From the NCBI GenBank assembly GCA_018223185.1, contig JAAEYW010000009.1, forward strand, positions 62,001-126,000: DNA of 64,000 nucleotides, given 5' to 3'. This DNA comes from Oceanospirillales bacterium. GTDB lineage: Bacteria > Pseudomonadota > Gammaproteobacteria > Pseudomonadales > Balneatricaceae. This document shows, piece by piece, positions 1 to 8,523 of the stretch. A program made the position numbers and the translations under genes. How positions within the stretch are numbered: the stretch's first letter is position 1; every line of letters starts with the position of its first letter. The notes beneath the pieces are model-generated. The model searched no databases. It was not told the origin of the DNA and saw nothing but the letters and a program-made list of their open reading frames with translations.

Positions 1-1
1 T

Positions 2-862
2 GAGCTGGGTGGTATCAAACTGTCGGCCTACGGCATTTTACGCACCCTGATCTTTGGTTCGCTGCTGTTCTGGCTGGGACGCATTTCGAGCTCAACAGGG
101 CAGGCTATTATTCGCCAGCAGCAATCATTTGATTTCAAGACCCGGGAAATTTTTGCCAAGCTGTTTGAGATCCTGATATTTTTTGCGATCTTGTTACTTT
201 TACTGCAGTTAATGGGGATAAACCTTACCGCGCTGGCTGTTTTCGGTGGTGCTGTGGGTGTGGGGCTTGGCTTTGGACTACAAGCCATTGCATCAAACTT
301 TGTATCGGGCGTTATTATTCTTATCGATCGGTCAGTTTCGATTGGCGATTATATCGAGCTGGACGATGGCCGAACCGGCTTTGTGACTGAGCTGAATATG
401 CGTTCGACCACATTAGAGACCTACGATGGTAAGGATATCGTGGTGCCTAATGAAAAGTTTATCACCAACTGCTTCACCAACTGGTCGCACAAGAATACCA
501 AGCAGCGATATCGCGTTGACTTTTCGGTGGCCTATAGCACTAATGTCAGAAGTATGGTCGAGCTGATTAAAGAAGCCGTCGCGAGCCATCCGCAGGTTTT
601 GAGTGGCGAAAAATATCCGCTAGAAGAAAGGCCCGATTGTGAAATTGATAGCTTCGGTGATTCCGGCATCAACATGTTTGTTGAGTTCTGGATGGAAGGC
701 GTCGATGATGGCAAAAACCGGGTCGGCGGCGATCTGCTGCTGACTATTCTTGAAACGCTGCAGGAAAATGGCATTGAAATTCCGTTTCCTCAACGCGATG
801 TGCGTATTATTGATCCGGAAAGTGCAGCGGCAAAGCAAGCGAAAGTGCAGAAACCTGAATAG
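2..862 (+). CDS. MscS-family mechanosensitive channel, 3' part
   Basis: The frame is open from base 2, so the gene starts upstream of the window; about 286 residues are present. A transmembrane segment (FGSLLFWLG) is followed by a second hydrophobic stretch and the pore-lining helix with the Gly/Ala pattern GGAVGVGLGFGLQAIASN, then the beta-domain start GDYIELDDGRTGFVTELNMR, typical of MscS. Such channels release small osmolytes through the inner membrane on hypo-osmotic shock. The cytoplasmic C-terminus ends in a Lys/Ala-rich tail. The missing N-terminus means size class (MscS or larger MscK/YbdG-like) cannot be told. Confidence 0.93.
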   Translation, partial: ELGGIKLSAYGILRTLIFGSLLFWLGRISSSTGQAIIRQQQSFDFKTREIFAKLFEILIFFAILLLLLQLMGINLTALAVFGGAVGVGLGFGLQAIASNFVSGVIILIDRSVSIGDYIELDDGRTGFVTELNMRSTTLETYDGKDIVVPNEKFITNCFTNWSHKNTKQRYRVDFSVAYSTNVRSMVELIKEAVASHPQVLSGEKYPLEERPDCEIDSFGDSGINMFVEFWMEGVDDGKNRVGGDLLLTILETLQENGIEIPFPQRDVRIIDPESAAAKQAKVQKPE

Positions 863-902
863 CCCCCGGCGCCAATTCACAAGCAGTGATCTGTCTGCTC
901 AA

Positions 903-944
903 AGGCTTAAGCTTATGAGCTTAAACCTTTGAGCTTAAACCTAT
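903..944. repeat. 14-bp tandem repeat, about 3 copies
   Basis: Three consecutive 14-base units (aggcttaagcttat, gagcttaaaccttt, gagcttaaacctat) lie between the MscS stop and the end of the rimK relic. The last unit overlaps the relic's stop codon. It belongs to a class of short tandem duplications seen repeatedly in this window. Confidence 0.7.
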
Positions 945-1520
945 GAATCCAGAGCCCGGATATCCTTGCCTTTGCTTTCAGCGACGAACTTCTGAATCAG
1001 CACATTCTGCTTCTGACTTTGCAGAAGCTCGATGATTGATGCTGCCGCATTTATCGATTTTGCCAATAAAACCCCGATACCCTGAGTACCTTCAAGCAGT
1101 TTTATGACAACCGGTGCACCACCGACTCGCTTAATCGCGGGCAGGGCATCGGCTTTATCTCCGACGAAGGTTGTCCGCGGAATGCCGATATGATGGCGGC
1201 TCAATATCTGTAAGCTGCGCAGCTTATCTATTGAGTTAGAAATATCATGGGCGGTATTGGCGCAAAAGACATCCATCTCCTGGAACTGCCTGACGACAGC
1301 GGTGCCATAGTAGGTAACAGATGCACCAATACGAGGTAGAACGTCATCGTAAGTACTCAGTACTTTCTGTCGATAGTAAGGGTCGGGTACACCCTGCTGA
1401 AGATCAATGGCAAACTTAAGGGTGTTCAGCACTTTGACATTATGTTCTCGTTGAGGTGCTGCTTCTTTGAGGCATAGTGCTGTAAGAGTTTGGTCCACAA
1501 GAAAGAATACCAAGCTTCAT
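941..1520 (-). pseudogene. rimK: rimK relic (ATP-grasp glutamate ligase), frameshifted and truncated
   Basis: RimK adds glutamate residues to the C-terminus of ribosomal protein S6 and belongs to the ATP-grasp fold. Starting at 1520 the frame gives MKLGILSCGPNSYST, matching the RimK N-terminus. It then runs off frame, and the family sequence resumes one base over as LKEAAPQREHNVKVL, so there is a single-base frameshift near 1475. The body keeps VLPRIGASVTYYGTAVVRQF, DKLRSLQILSRHHIGIP and VVIKLLEGTQGIGVLLA. It stops at GKDIRALDS, about 190 residues in, so the C-terminal third of the ATP-grasp domain, including the metal-binding residues, is gone. MscS-type channels often neighbour rimK, so this may be the decayed original copy. 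Confidence 0.85.
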
Positions 1521-1721
1521 ATATTGCCTCCCTGAATCTGCGTCCACTTTTTGTAGTGTTGATTTATATGAGGACGGAGCAATAAAAAACGATGCTGTAT
1601 AATTTGAAAGAGATTGTTTTTTCTGACTCTGATGGTTGATTTATGTGTTTGTGATGAGGCACTAAATATTGATATATTTCAAATAGTTAATTGTTTTTTT
1701 TGCTTTGTCTGATATCTAATT

Positions 1722-1747
1722 AAGAGCTTTAATCAAGAGCTTTAAGT
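1722..1747. repeat. 13-bp direct repeat, 2 copies
   Basis: aagagctttaatc is followed immediately by aagagctttaagt. It lies in the gene-free stretch between the rimK relic and the HAD gene. The AT-rich DNA from 1521 to about 1900 holds nothing else recognisable. Confidence 0.6.
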
Positions 1748-1929
1748 GTAGCACCTGGTACCATTTTATTTTTGTAGTCTGTACGGGTTAATCAAAATGA
1801 TCATCTGCTTTTGTGGCGGGATAACCCCGGAACGCGCTGCCTTCAGACGGAATCAAACGAAAAAATCGCAAATAATACCGGAGTATTACAAAAAATATTC
1901 AAGATCGGGGGCGCTATTCTGTACTACTA

Positions 1930-2046
1930 TTTAATTAGCTCTGCTAAGGCAGAGAACACAGAGCCTCAATCATTTGGGGTAGCTTAAAGAAAGAAGAAAT
2001 ACTTCGCATGCCACATGTAGCCCCGCTAAGGCGGGGCTTTCTTTTT
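1930..2046 (+). ncRNA. Possible small RNA ending in an intrinsic terminator
   Basis: Three stem-loops follow one another with no supporting reading frame: CTCTGC-TAAG-GCAGAG (1939-1954), CCTCA/TGGGG (1964-1979, one wobble pair), and the terminator AGCCCCGC-TAAG-GCGGGGCT with a T-run (2019-2046). The first and last share the same TAAG loop. The nearest upstream gene on this strand ends at 862 and the next begins at 2359, so a terminator here needs a transcript of its own. No convincing promoter was identified, so a small RNA gene is an inference. Confidence 0.33.
2019..2046 (+). terminator. Rho-independent terminator
   Basis: Eight-base GC-rich stem AGCCCCGC/GCGGGGCT with loop TAAG, followed by TTCTTTTT. 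It sits in a gene-free region, at the 3' end of the possible small RNA. Confidence 0.75.
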
Positions 2047-2358
2047 CAAGCCTTTTTTAGGCCATTTTTCTTTTTCAATCGCCTTCTTCAGTCATGCTGG
2101 TGCAGACAGACAGACTTTGCCGTTTTGCTCCCAAATAGCCCGGGTTACAGTCCAGCCGTTCAGTTTCAACCGTCCCTTTAAAGGCCCGGCTAAAAAACAC
2201 CTGAACGCCTGACAGTGTTGCTGTTTGCTTCTGTCGTGGAGGCTGTTTTACGGTTGTGTTGCGCGGTCTGTGCAATCATATTAGTGTTATCCGATTAGAT
2301 GTGTGTGAGCCCGGTTCAGAACTGTTTTCCGGATCGACTCACCGGCTGGAGTACAGAG

Positions 2359-3048
2359 ATGGATAGTCAGACCTTTGCTTTTGATGTGTATGGCACACTG
2401 GTAAACCCCCTTGAGATGAGCCAGCATCTGCAGATGATGGTGGGAGATAAAGCCGGTTTATTGTCTCAGTTGTGGCGGGAAAAACAGGTTGAGTATGCAT
2501 TCAGGCGTGGCCTGATGGGCCGTTACGAGCCGTTTAACGTATGTACTCAGCAGGCACTGGAATATGCGCTGAAAGCAACAGACCTTGTTCTTACGGCTGA
2601 GCAGCAAGCGTTTCTGATGGCTCAATACCAGCAGCTGGAGGCTTATGCAGATGTTATCCCCGGAATTCAGTCACTGCGCGCCCAGGGGCATTGCTGTGTG
2701 GCCTTCTCAAATGGCCCGGCAGATAAGCTGAAAGCTCTGTTGCAAAATGCCGGTGTGCTTGAGTTGCTGGATGATGTGATCAGTGTGGATGAAATTCAGC
2801 GCTATAAGCCCGATCCGGCAGTCTATCTGCATCTGTTAAAGCGCTCGGGCAGTCGATCTGGCAGTACCTGGCTGATCTCCAGCAATGCCTGGGATGTCAT
2901 CGGTGCAAAACATGCGGGTCTTAATGCCGCCTGGGTTCAGCGCAGTCCGGCTGCGGTGTTTGATTTCTGGGATATTCACCCGGATAAAACCGTTAAATCA
3001 CTGCAATATCTGGCAGAAGCGTTCAGTATAAACGACGATACTAAGTGA
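2359..3048 (+). CDS. HAD-superfamily (S)-2-haloacid dehalogenase-like hydrolase
   Basis: 229 residues from the ATG at 2359. That start is preferred over the in-frame codon 60 bases upstream because GGAG lies 8 bases before it and the family begins just ahead of the nucleophile motif. Visible: FDVYGTLVN with the catalytic Asp near residue 8, VAFSNGPADKLKALL (motif II Ser/Asn), YKPDPAVYLHLL (motif III Lys), and LISSNAWDVIGAKHAG carrying the SSNxWD-type signature of type II haloacid dehalogenases. These cytoplasmic enzymes hydrolyse short 2-halo acids through an aspartyl ester, but many family members have other substrates. It stands alone between terminators. Confidence 0.85.
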   Translation: MDSQTFAFDVYGTLVNPLEMSQHLQMMVGDKAGLLSQLWREKQVEYAFRRGLMGRYEPFNVCTQQALEYALKATDLVLTAEQQAFLMAQYQQLEAYADVIPGIQSLRAQGHCCVAFSNGPADKLKALLQNAGVLELLDDVISVDEIQRYKPDPAVYLHLLKRSGSRSGSTWLISSNAWDVIGAKHAGLNAAWVQRSPAAVFDFWDIHPDKTVKSLQYLAEAFSINDDTK

Positions 3049-3076
3049 TGAATTGTTTGTTTTTTGTGCGTTGCGG

Positions 3077-3104
3077 AAAAAAAGGACCCGGCGGGCGCCG
3101 GGTC
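3077..3104 (-). terminator. Rho-independent terminator, minus strand
   Basis: Stem GACCCGGC/GCCGGGTC with a 4-base loop. Read on the minus strand it is followed by a run of seven T. It could end transcripts from the minus-strand pirin gene, whose stop is about 240 bases away. The bases between, 3105-3346, hold no gene I can support. Confidence 0.7.
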
Positions 3105-3346
3105 TAAGTAAGCCAAAATTAGTGGCTCAAAAAGCAAAGTGCCATTTCAATATAGCGAATTTTTTGTGCAATGCAACATGAATTTTGTAAAGTTTTGATG
3201 ACGTCTCGCTGTTTTTAGGCGTCAGAGAGGGGGGCGTTTGGAATATTTTGTTCTATAGGCGGTTGTTTTAAACACTATAGTGTCTGAAGCCGACAGTCTG
3301 CTCAGATCGTCTTCAGGCTTTTCAGGTGGAACGTGGGGGAGGTGTC

Positions 3347-4027
3347 TCAGGGCAGGGTGAAATAAAAACCTTCCGCCCGGCTGATGCCCCTCAGTGAGAT
3401 GAGAGGCTCATCTTCAAACAGCATCGCGTCCCCGGCCTGCAGCAGGCTTCCATTGACCTCAAGTTCACCTCTGAGCAGGAACAGAAAGCCATGCTCCGCA
3501 GCGGGCAGGCCGTAACTGGTGTGTTGCAGACGAAACTGATACATCTCAGCATTCTGTTCGATCTGCAGCGAATCATCCCGGCCATCGGGTGACACAATCA
3601 GTTGTACACCCTCCCGGCTGAGGAGCTTACGGGACTGATAGCGCGGCTTGTTGCCGGTTTTTGCGGGAACTATCCAGAACTGAAGCATCCTGAGATTGTT
3701 TTCCAGAGAGGCGTTTTGCTCGGTGAACTCCGCGCCTGTTCCGGTGCTGAGCAGTTGCAGACTCCGTCCTTCCAGCAGTTTCCGGCTTCCCAGTGAGTCA
3801 GTGTGCAGATTCTTACCGTCCAGAATAACGGAGATGATCTCCATATCCTGGTGTTTGCTGGGATCGATTGCTGCACCCGGGTGCAGCAGGTCCTCATTCG
3901 CGACCCGCAGTTCGGAAATTCCCATCCACTCCGGATCGAAATAGCTGCCGAAAGAGAATGCATGTCGGGATTCCAGCCAGCCGAAATGGGCATATCCCCG
4001 GTCTGAAGCACGTTTTATTCTTATCAT
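3347..4027 (-). CDS. Pirin-family protein lacking two metal ligands
   Basis: 226 residues from the ATG at 4027; the family N-terminus MIRIKRASDRGYAHFGWLES begins exactly there, so a start 30 bases upstream is less likely. It follows the YhhW-type bicupin layout, with a C-terminal cupin ending in GFYFTLP. In characterised pirins the first cupin binds metal through HPH and HSE motifs. Here these read PSKHQDMEI and GAEFTEQN, so the first His of HPH and the His of HSE are replaced by Ser and Phe, leaving one His and the Glu. Quercetinase-type dioxygenase chemistry is therefore doubtful. The canonical pirin at 6572-7399 keeps the full set. Confidence 0.85.
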   Translation of the reverse strand: MIRIKRASDRGYAHFGWLESRHAFSFGSYFDPEWMGISELRVANEDLLHPGAAIDPSKHQDMEIISVILDGKNLHTDSLGSRKLLEGRSLQLLSTGTGAEFTEQNASLENNLRMLQFWIVPAKTGNKPRYQSRKLLSREGVQLIVSPDGRDDSLQIEQNAEMYQFRLQHTSYGLPAAEHGFLFLLRGELEVNGSLLQAGDAMLFEDEPLISLRGISRAEGFYFTLP

Positions 4028-4151
4028 GGAGGTTCGCAAGTCGAAACAGTTCATCACTGTTTTACCCTGTCAGCGTCAGGCTGTAAATACGGCGATTGGT
4101 TTTACCCGTTTGTATATCAGGGTAAGATGCTGTTTTTCAGAGGGAAATCCA

Positions 4152-4901
4152 GTGGATCTTATCCTTTCTTTCAGTTGGGCTTTCTGGCTGTTAGCCGGTC
4201 TTGGTGTGTTGTTAACCGGTATATCGAAGTCAGGCTTTGCCGGCGGTGTCGGCGTGATCAGCGTCCCCCTGATGTCACTCTATATCGGGCCGGTTCAGGC
4301 GGCGGCTATTATGTTGCCCTTGTTGATTCTGATGGATTTTTTCAGTGTCCGGGCCTGGTGGCGCAGTAAGCGCATCGACCTGTTAAAGATTATGGTGCCG
4401 GGGGCGGTGCTGGGTATCTTTATCGGTTATCTGCTGTTTGGCTATCTGGATGATGATATTTTGCGTCTGTTGCTGGGTGTCCTGTCGGTTGGGTTTGCGC
4501 TGTGGGGGCTGTTGAATGGTTCCGGGTCGGCTCGGGGCGGCTCTCCCGTGGTGGGGTGTATCTCCAGTGCACTGGCGGGATTCACCAGTTTTATTGCTCA
4601 CGCGGGCGGTCCGCCAATGAATTTCTACCTGATCCCCATGAAACTGCCCCGGGCAGAGTTTCTCGGAACGGCGGTGGTGTTTCTGGCGATTGTAAATCTG
4701 GTCAAACTGGTCGCTTATGGTGCTCTGGGGCAGATCAACACAGACAACCTGCTGGTGGGGCTTGTGCTGGCACCGGTGGCCTGGATCGGCATCCGGTTAG
4801 GGCTGGTAATCCATCATAAACTGGATGATCAGCTGTTCTACCGGATTATCCTGATTATGCTGCTGATCGTCGGCGTCAAGCTGATTTTCGATGGCCTCTG
4901 A
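4152..4901 (+). CDS. TauE/SafE-family membrane permease
   Basis: 249 residues. I place the start at the GTG at 4152 because AGAGGG lies about 8 bases upstream and the hydrophobic protein begins with VDLILSFSWAFWLLAGLG. Longer in-frame starts would add about 40 non-conserved polar residues overlapping the divergent pirin gene. Roughly eight transmembrane helices are visible, with the repeated GFAGGVGVISVPLM and GFTSFIAHAGGPPMNFYL motifs typical of TauE/SafE exporters of sulfite, sulfoacetate or related organosulfur anions. It is divergent from the degenerate pirin and upstream of the CDGSH fusion gene. The substrate is unknown. Confidence 0.88.
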   Translation: MDLILSFSWAFWLLAGLGVLLTGISKSGFAGGVGVISVPLMSLYIGPVQAAAIMLPLLILMDFFSVRAWWRSKRIDLLKIMVPGAVLGIFIGYLLFGYLDDDILRLLLGVLSVGFALWGLLNGSGSARGGSPVVGCISSALAGFTSFIAHAGGPPMNFYLIPMKLPRAEFLGTAVVFLAIVNLVKLVAYGALGQINTDNLLVGLVLAPVAWIGIRLGLVIHHKLDDQLFYRIILIMLLIVGVKLIFDGL

Positions 4902-4995
4902 ACGCGCTTTTTAAGTCCATTTCACAGCCATTTTTAGCTCTTTTTATAAAATGGCTGCTAGGCTTTACTCATCGCTAAACTCTCAGGAGTGAGTA

Positions 4996-6549
4996 ATGTC
5001 TGCAAAACCTTTGGTAGCGGATAATAAGCCCGCTAAAGTTGAGCTGACTGAGGGGCACGAATATCATTTTTGTGCCTGCGGTCGTTCCTCTAAGCAACCG
5101 TTCTGCGATGGTTCGCATGAGGGAACGGGGCTGGCGCCCATGGCATTCACCGCCGATAGCAGTGAAGAGGCGTGGCTCTGCGTCTGTAAACATACCCGAA
5201 CTCCTCCCTACTGTGACGGTAGTCATAAACAGTTTGATGCCGCGGATGTTGGGCGTGAGGGGCCTGGTGTTTCGGATAACGGTGGTGCTGACCGGAAGGC
5301 CCCGGTGGCGGAGAACACCACAGAAGAGCCCACTCTAGAGTTTATTCACCAACTGGCCCGAGAGGGAATAAAAGGGGTTGGTTCTCATGGCCCTGTGGTT
5401 GCTATGGGAGTGCCCCGCCATCAGTTGCCTTCCTGGGATGATATCCAGATCATGGTGGCGCAGATGGCCCGTAAGCCGTTGCAGGAAGATGTAACCGTAG
5501 AAACCTCTCTGGTTATCGGGCCTGAAGCGAAAAAACCGCTGCAACTCGATATCCCTCTGTTTGTCTCCGATATGAGCTTCGGGTCTCTCTCTGAAGAGGC
5601 AAAAATTGCACTGGCAAAAGGTGCAGAGCGGGCGGGCACCGGTATCTGCTCAGGAGAGGGCGGTATGCTGCCGGAAGAACAGCAGGCCAACTCCCGCTAT
5701 TTCTATGAGCTGGCCAGTGCGAAATTTGGTTATCGGGAAGCGCTGCTGGAACGGGTTCAGGCGTTTCACTTTAAAGGCGGGCAGGGAGCTAAAACCGGAA
5801 CCGGGGGGCATCTGCCTGGCAGTAAAAATGTGGGTAAGATCTCTCAGGTGCGGGGTCTTCCCGAGGGCGTGGATGCGGTGTCACCCCCGACGTTTACAGA
5901 CCTCAGCAGTGTCGACGATTTCATCCGTTTTGCTGACCGGGTCCGGGAGCTCAGTGGTGGAATCCCGGTGGGCTTTAAGCTCAGTGCCAATCATATAGAG
6001 CGGGATATTGAGTTTGCCCTGAAAGCCGGGGCGGATTACATCATTCTCGATGGCCGTGGCGGCGGTACGGGTGCAGCGCCTCAAATGTTCAGGGATCATA
6101 TCAGTGTGCCCACCATTGCGGCGCTGGCCCGGGCCAGGCGGTGTCTGAATATCAACGGTGCCACCGGCCGTGTGACCCTGATTATTACCGGAGGTCTCAG
6201 GGTGCCCACTGATTTTGTTAAAGCGCTGGCGCTGGGGGCAGACGGTATCGCCCTGGCGAACAGTGCGATACAGTCAATTGGCTGTGTTGCTGCGCGTATC
6301 TGCAATACGAATAACTGCCCGGCGGGCATTGCAACCCAGCGACAGGATCTGCGGCAGCGGTTAAATGTGGAAAGGTCTGCGGTGCAGCTGGCGAACTTTC
6401 TCACCGGCTCTGTGCACCTGATGCAGGTGATGGCCCGGGCCTGTGGCCATAATCATCTGAAGCATTTCGATATGGGCGATCTGGCGACCTGGAATCGCGA
6501 GTTAGCCTATCTTTCGGGGATAACCTATTCAGGTGTTGTCCCCCCCTGA
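4996..6549 (+). CDS. Dual CDGSH iron-sulfur domain fused to glutamate-synthase FMN domain
   Basis: 517 residues. The N-terminus carries two CDGSH modules: CACGRSSKQPFCDGSH (about residues 27-42) and CVCKHTRTPPYCDGSH (about 62-77). Each has the Cys-x-Cys...Cys-x3-His set that binds a 2Fe-2S cluster. From about residue 105 to the end it matches the FMN-binding synthase domain of glutamate synthase: SDMSFGSLSEEAK, GICSGEGGMLPEEQ, KGGQGAKTGTGGHLPG, ILDGRGGGTGAAP, and CNTNNCPAGIATQ with cysteines placed for the 3Fe-4S cluster. It lacks the N-terminal glutaminase domain and the C-terminal GXGXG domain, so it is not a full GltB. A redox role with CDGSH as electron entry is inferred. AGGAG precedes the ATG. 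Confidence 0.9.
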   Translation: MSAKPLVADNKPAKVELTEGHEYHFCACGRSSKQPFCDGSHEGTGLAPMAFTADSSEEAWLCVCKHTRTPPYCDGSHKQFDAADVGREGPGVSDNGGADRKAPVAENTTEEPTLEFIHQLAREGIKGVGSHGPVVAMGVPRHQLPSWDDIQIMVAQMARKPLQEDVTVETSLVIGPEAKKPLQLDIPLFVSDMSFGSLSEEAKIALAKGAERAGTGICSGEGGMLPEEQQANSRYFYELASAKFGYREALLERVQAFHFKGGQGAKTGTGGHLPGSKNVGKISQVRGLPEGVDAVSPPTFTDLSSVDDFIRFADRVRELSGGIPVGFKLSANHIERDIEFALKAGADYIILDGRGGGTGAAPQMFRDHISVPTIAALARARRCLNINGATGRVTLIITGGLRVPTDFVKALALGADGIALANSAIQSIGCVAARICNTNNCPAGIATQRQDLRQRLNVERSAVQLANFLTGSVHLMQVMARACGHNHLKHFDMGDLATWNRELAYLSGITYSGVVPP

Positions 6550-6571
6550 TGCGAGGGGGACTGTCTGAGTT

Positions 6572-7399
6572 TTAATCGGTTAGCGTGCCCGTCTGATAAT
6601 CCCGGATCGCCTGATTGATCTCTGCCTGAGTGTTCATCACAAAAGGGCCGTAATGGGCAACCGGTTCCTTCAGTGGCACTCCACTCAGAAGCAGGCTTCC
6701 GGCACCCTTGGATGATGCAATCTGCACAGCCCCCGGTTCGGTTATTTTCGCCATCTGCCGGGTCGCCAGCGTTTTGCCATTGAGGGTAAGTTGTCCTTCG
6801 TAAACATAGAGCAGCAGTGTCCGGCCTGCCGGGTTTTCAAGGCTGAGATCGGCATCGGGTTTGAGGCACAGATCTGCCACTGCCGCATTACCGGGCAGTT
6901 GCTGCAGGGGGCCACAGAACGACGTGTCGTTCAGGGTAATTTCGCCGCCGATCACTTTCAGCTCAGCATTATCCAGCGGATGCCAGGGTAGCCGGTCACG
7001 ACCGATATCCTGCCAGTCAGGGTCTTTCATTTTCTGACTGGCAGGCAGGTTGAGCCATAGCTGGAAGCCGTGCATCAGGCCATCTTTCTGCAGTGGCATC
7101 TCGGAATGAATAATGCCGCGTCCGGCGGACATCCATTGTGCCTCGCCGCTCTGTACCCCGCCTTTATTGCCCAGGTGATCCTGATGTTCAAAACCACCAT
7201 GACGGATATAGGTCAGGGTTTCGATGCCCCGGTGAGGGTGTGCCGGAAAGCCTGAGCCGTAATCATCAGGGTTATCTGAGAGTATCTCATCGAGCATCAG
7301 AAACGGGTCGAGACCATTATTCTGAAAGCCATGTACCCGCTGTATTTTTACACCTGCACCATCGGCAGAGGGATGGCTGGGAATGATCTGAATAGTCAT
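6572..7399 (-). CDS. Pirin-family bicupin protein (YhaK-like position)
   Basis: 275 residues from the ATG at 7399, chosen because GAAGGAGA lies just upstream and MTIQIIPSHPSADGAG fits the family start. The first cupin keeps the metal ligands: FPAHPHRGIETLTY (HPH) and GRGIIHSEMP (HSE). The second cupin is visible at TLLLYVYEGQLTLNGK. Pirins of this type bind Fe or Ni, and some show quercetin dioxygenase activity. It is divergent from the LysR gene at 7531, as yhaK is adjacent to yhaJ in E. coli, so it is probably under that regulator. Confidence 0.9.
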   Translation of the reverse strand: MTIQIIPSHPSADGAGVKIQRVHGFQNNGLDPFLMLDEILSDNPDDYGSGFPAHPHRGIETLTYIRHGGFEHQDHLGNKGGVQSGEAQWMSAGRGIIHSEMPLQKDGLMHGFQLWLNLPASQKMKDPDWQDIGRDRLPWHPLDNAELKVIGGEITLNDTSFCGPLQQLPGNAAVADLCLKPDADLSLENPAGRTLLLYVYEGQLTLNGKTLATRQMAKITEPGAVQIASSKGAGSLLLSGVPLKEPVAHYGPFVMNTQAEINQAIRDYQTGTLTD

Positions 7400-7491
7400 A
7401 TGTGTTCTCCTTCGGCTGAGTCTGTCTGAGCCGTATCTGATCTGATATGAGTCCATAATAGTCCTTTATTTGGGAATGAAAATCGGTATAA

Positions 7492-7510
7492 ATAGAGGTA
7501 TATATTCTAT
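7492..7510. promoter_or_regulatory. Candidate LysR operator between pirin and LysR genes
   Basis: ATAGA-9 bases-TCTAT forms an interrupted inverted repeat of the T-N11-A kind in the 131-bp divergent intergenic region. It sits about 20 bases ahead of the LysR start codon. Autoregulation together with control of the pirin gene is the usual arrangement. Inferred from position and symmetry only. Confidence 0.4.
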
Positions 7511-7530
7511 TTTTTAGAAAGGATGGCGGA

Positions 7531-8448
7531 ATGAAGGTGACACTTGAGCAGTGGCGCATGCTAAAAGCGGTTGTCGAAGAGGGTGGTTTTGCTCATGCTG
7601 CTGAAGCGGTTCATAAAAGTCAGTCGAGCATTCACCATGCAATTCAGAAGATGGAGCTGATGCTGGATGTTAAATTACTGGAAGTTAAAGGGCGCAAAGC
7701 ACATCTGACGGATGCCGGGCGTTTATTATTGCAAAGGGCCGAGCATCTGCTTGAATCCGCGGCCAATATCGATTCGCTGGCAGCCAGTCTGAATGCGGGC
7801 GTGGAACCCGAGATTTCGATTGCGGTGGATCAGACGTTTCCGCCTGAGTATATCGGAACGGTGCTTGAACAGTTTTCGAACGAGTATCCCAATACCCGCA
7901 TTCAGCTCTATGAGACGGTGCTTTCCGGTGCCGCTGAAGCGTTGAATAAAGGACAGGTGGATCTGGCGATCGCTGCTTCAGGGGTGTCTCACTTTATGGC
8001 AGAACCCCTGTTTACGGTTGACTTTATTGCCGTTGCCTCGCCTGATTACCCCTTATTCAACAGCTACAGTGATGCTCAGCCACTGCAGATAGATGATCTG
8101 GTGAATTACCGTCAACTGGTCACCCGGGACTCTGCCCTGGAAAAGAAAACCGACTCGGGCTGGCTGAAAGCGGATGAACGCTGGACGGTGAGTAATATCT
8201 CCACATCCATAGAGATGATCTGTCGTGGAATGGGCTTTGCCTGGATACCGGTCACCCGTATCAGCAGACAGCTGAGTCAGGGCGATTTGCTACCGGTTCC
8301 GCTACAGGTGGGGGGGCGCAGGAACATGACACTGCAACTTTACTATGCCCGGCATGATCAGGTAGGCCCCGGTATTAAGCGGCTTGCCGAGTTATTGCAT
8401 CGGTGTTGTGCAGAAGATGTTTCTAATTATTCGAACATAAAGCACTAA
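7531..8448 (+). CDS. LysR-family transcriptional regulator (YhaJ-like)
   Basis: 305 residues, the usual LysR length. The N-terminal winged helix-turn-helix is at about 3-62 (WRMLKAVVEEGGFAHAAEAVHKSQSSIHHAIQKME), followed by the linker helix and a periplasmic-binding-like effector domain from about 90 (ISIAVDQTFPPEYIGTVLEQF). AAGGATGGCGGA precedes the ATG. It is divergent from a pirin gene and just upstream of DoxX and glutathionyl-hydroquinone reductase genes. In E. coli, YhaJ beside yhaK and yqjFG responds to nitroaromatic breakdown products. A similar role in quinone or aromatic stress is inferred from synteny. Confidence 0.9.
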   Translation: MKVTLEQWRMLKAVVEEGGFAHAAEAVHKSQSSIHHAIQKMELMLDVKLLEVKGRKAHLTDAGRLLLQRAEHLLESAANIDSLAASLNAGVEPEISIAVDQTFPPEYIGTVLEQFSNEYPNTRIQLYETVLSGAAEALNKGQVDLAIAASGVSHFMAEPLFTVDFIAVASPDYPLFNSYSDAQPLQIDDLVNYRQLVTRDSALEKKTDSGWLKADERWTVSNISTSIEMICRGMGFAWIPVTRISRQLSQGDLLPVPLQVGGRRNMTLQLYYARHDQVGPGIKRLAELLHRCCAEDVSNYSNIKH

Positions 8449-8523
8449 ATTAAGTAATTTTTATTTAAAAAACAGAAAGCTAATATGAGGGTGTAACTTA
8501 AGCAACACAACGAGGATTCAATC

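Noticed and set aside
2075-2275. 66-residue minus-strand reading frame
   Set aside because: Low-complexity basic composition, no ribosome-binding site and no recognisable family; it lies between two terminators and is probably chance.
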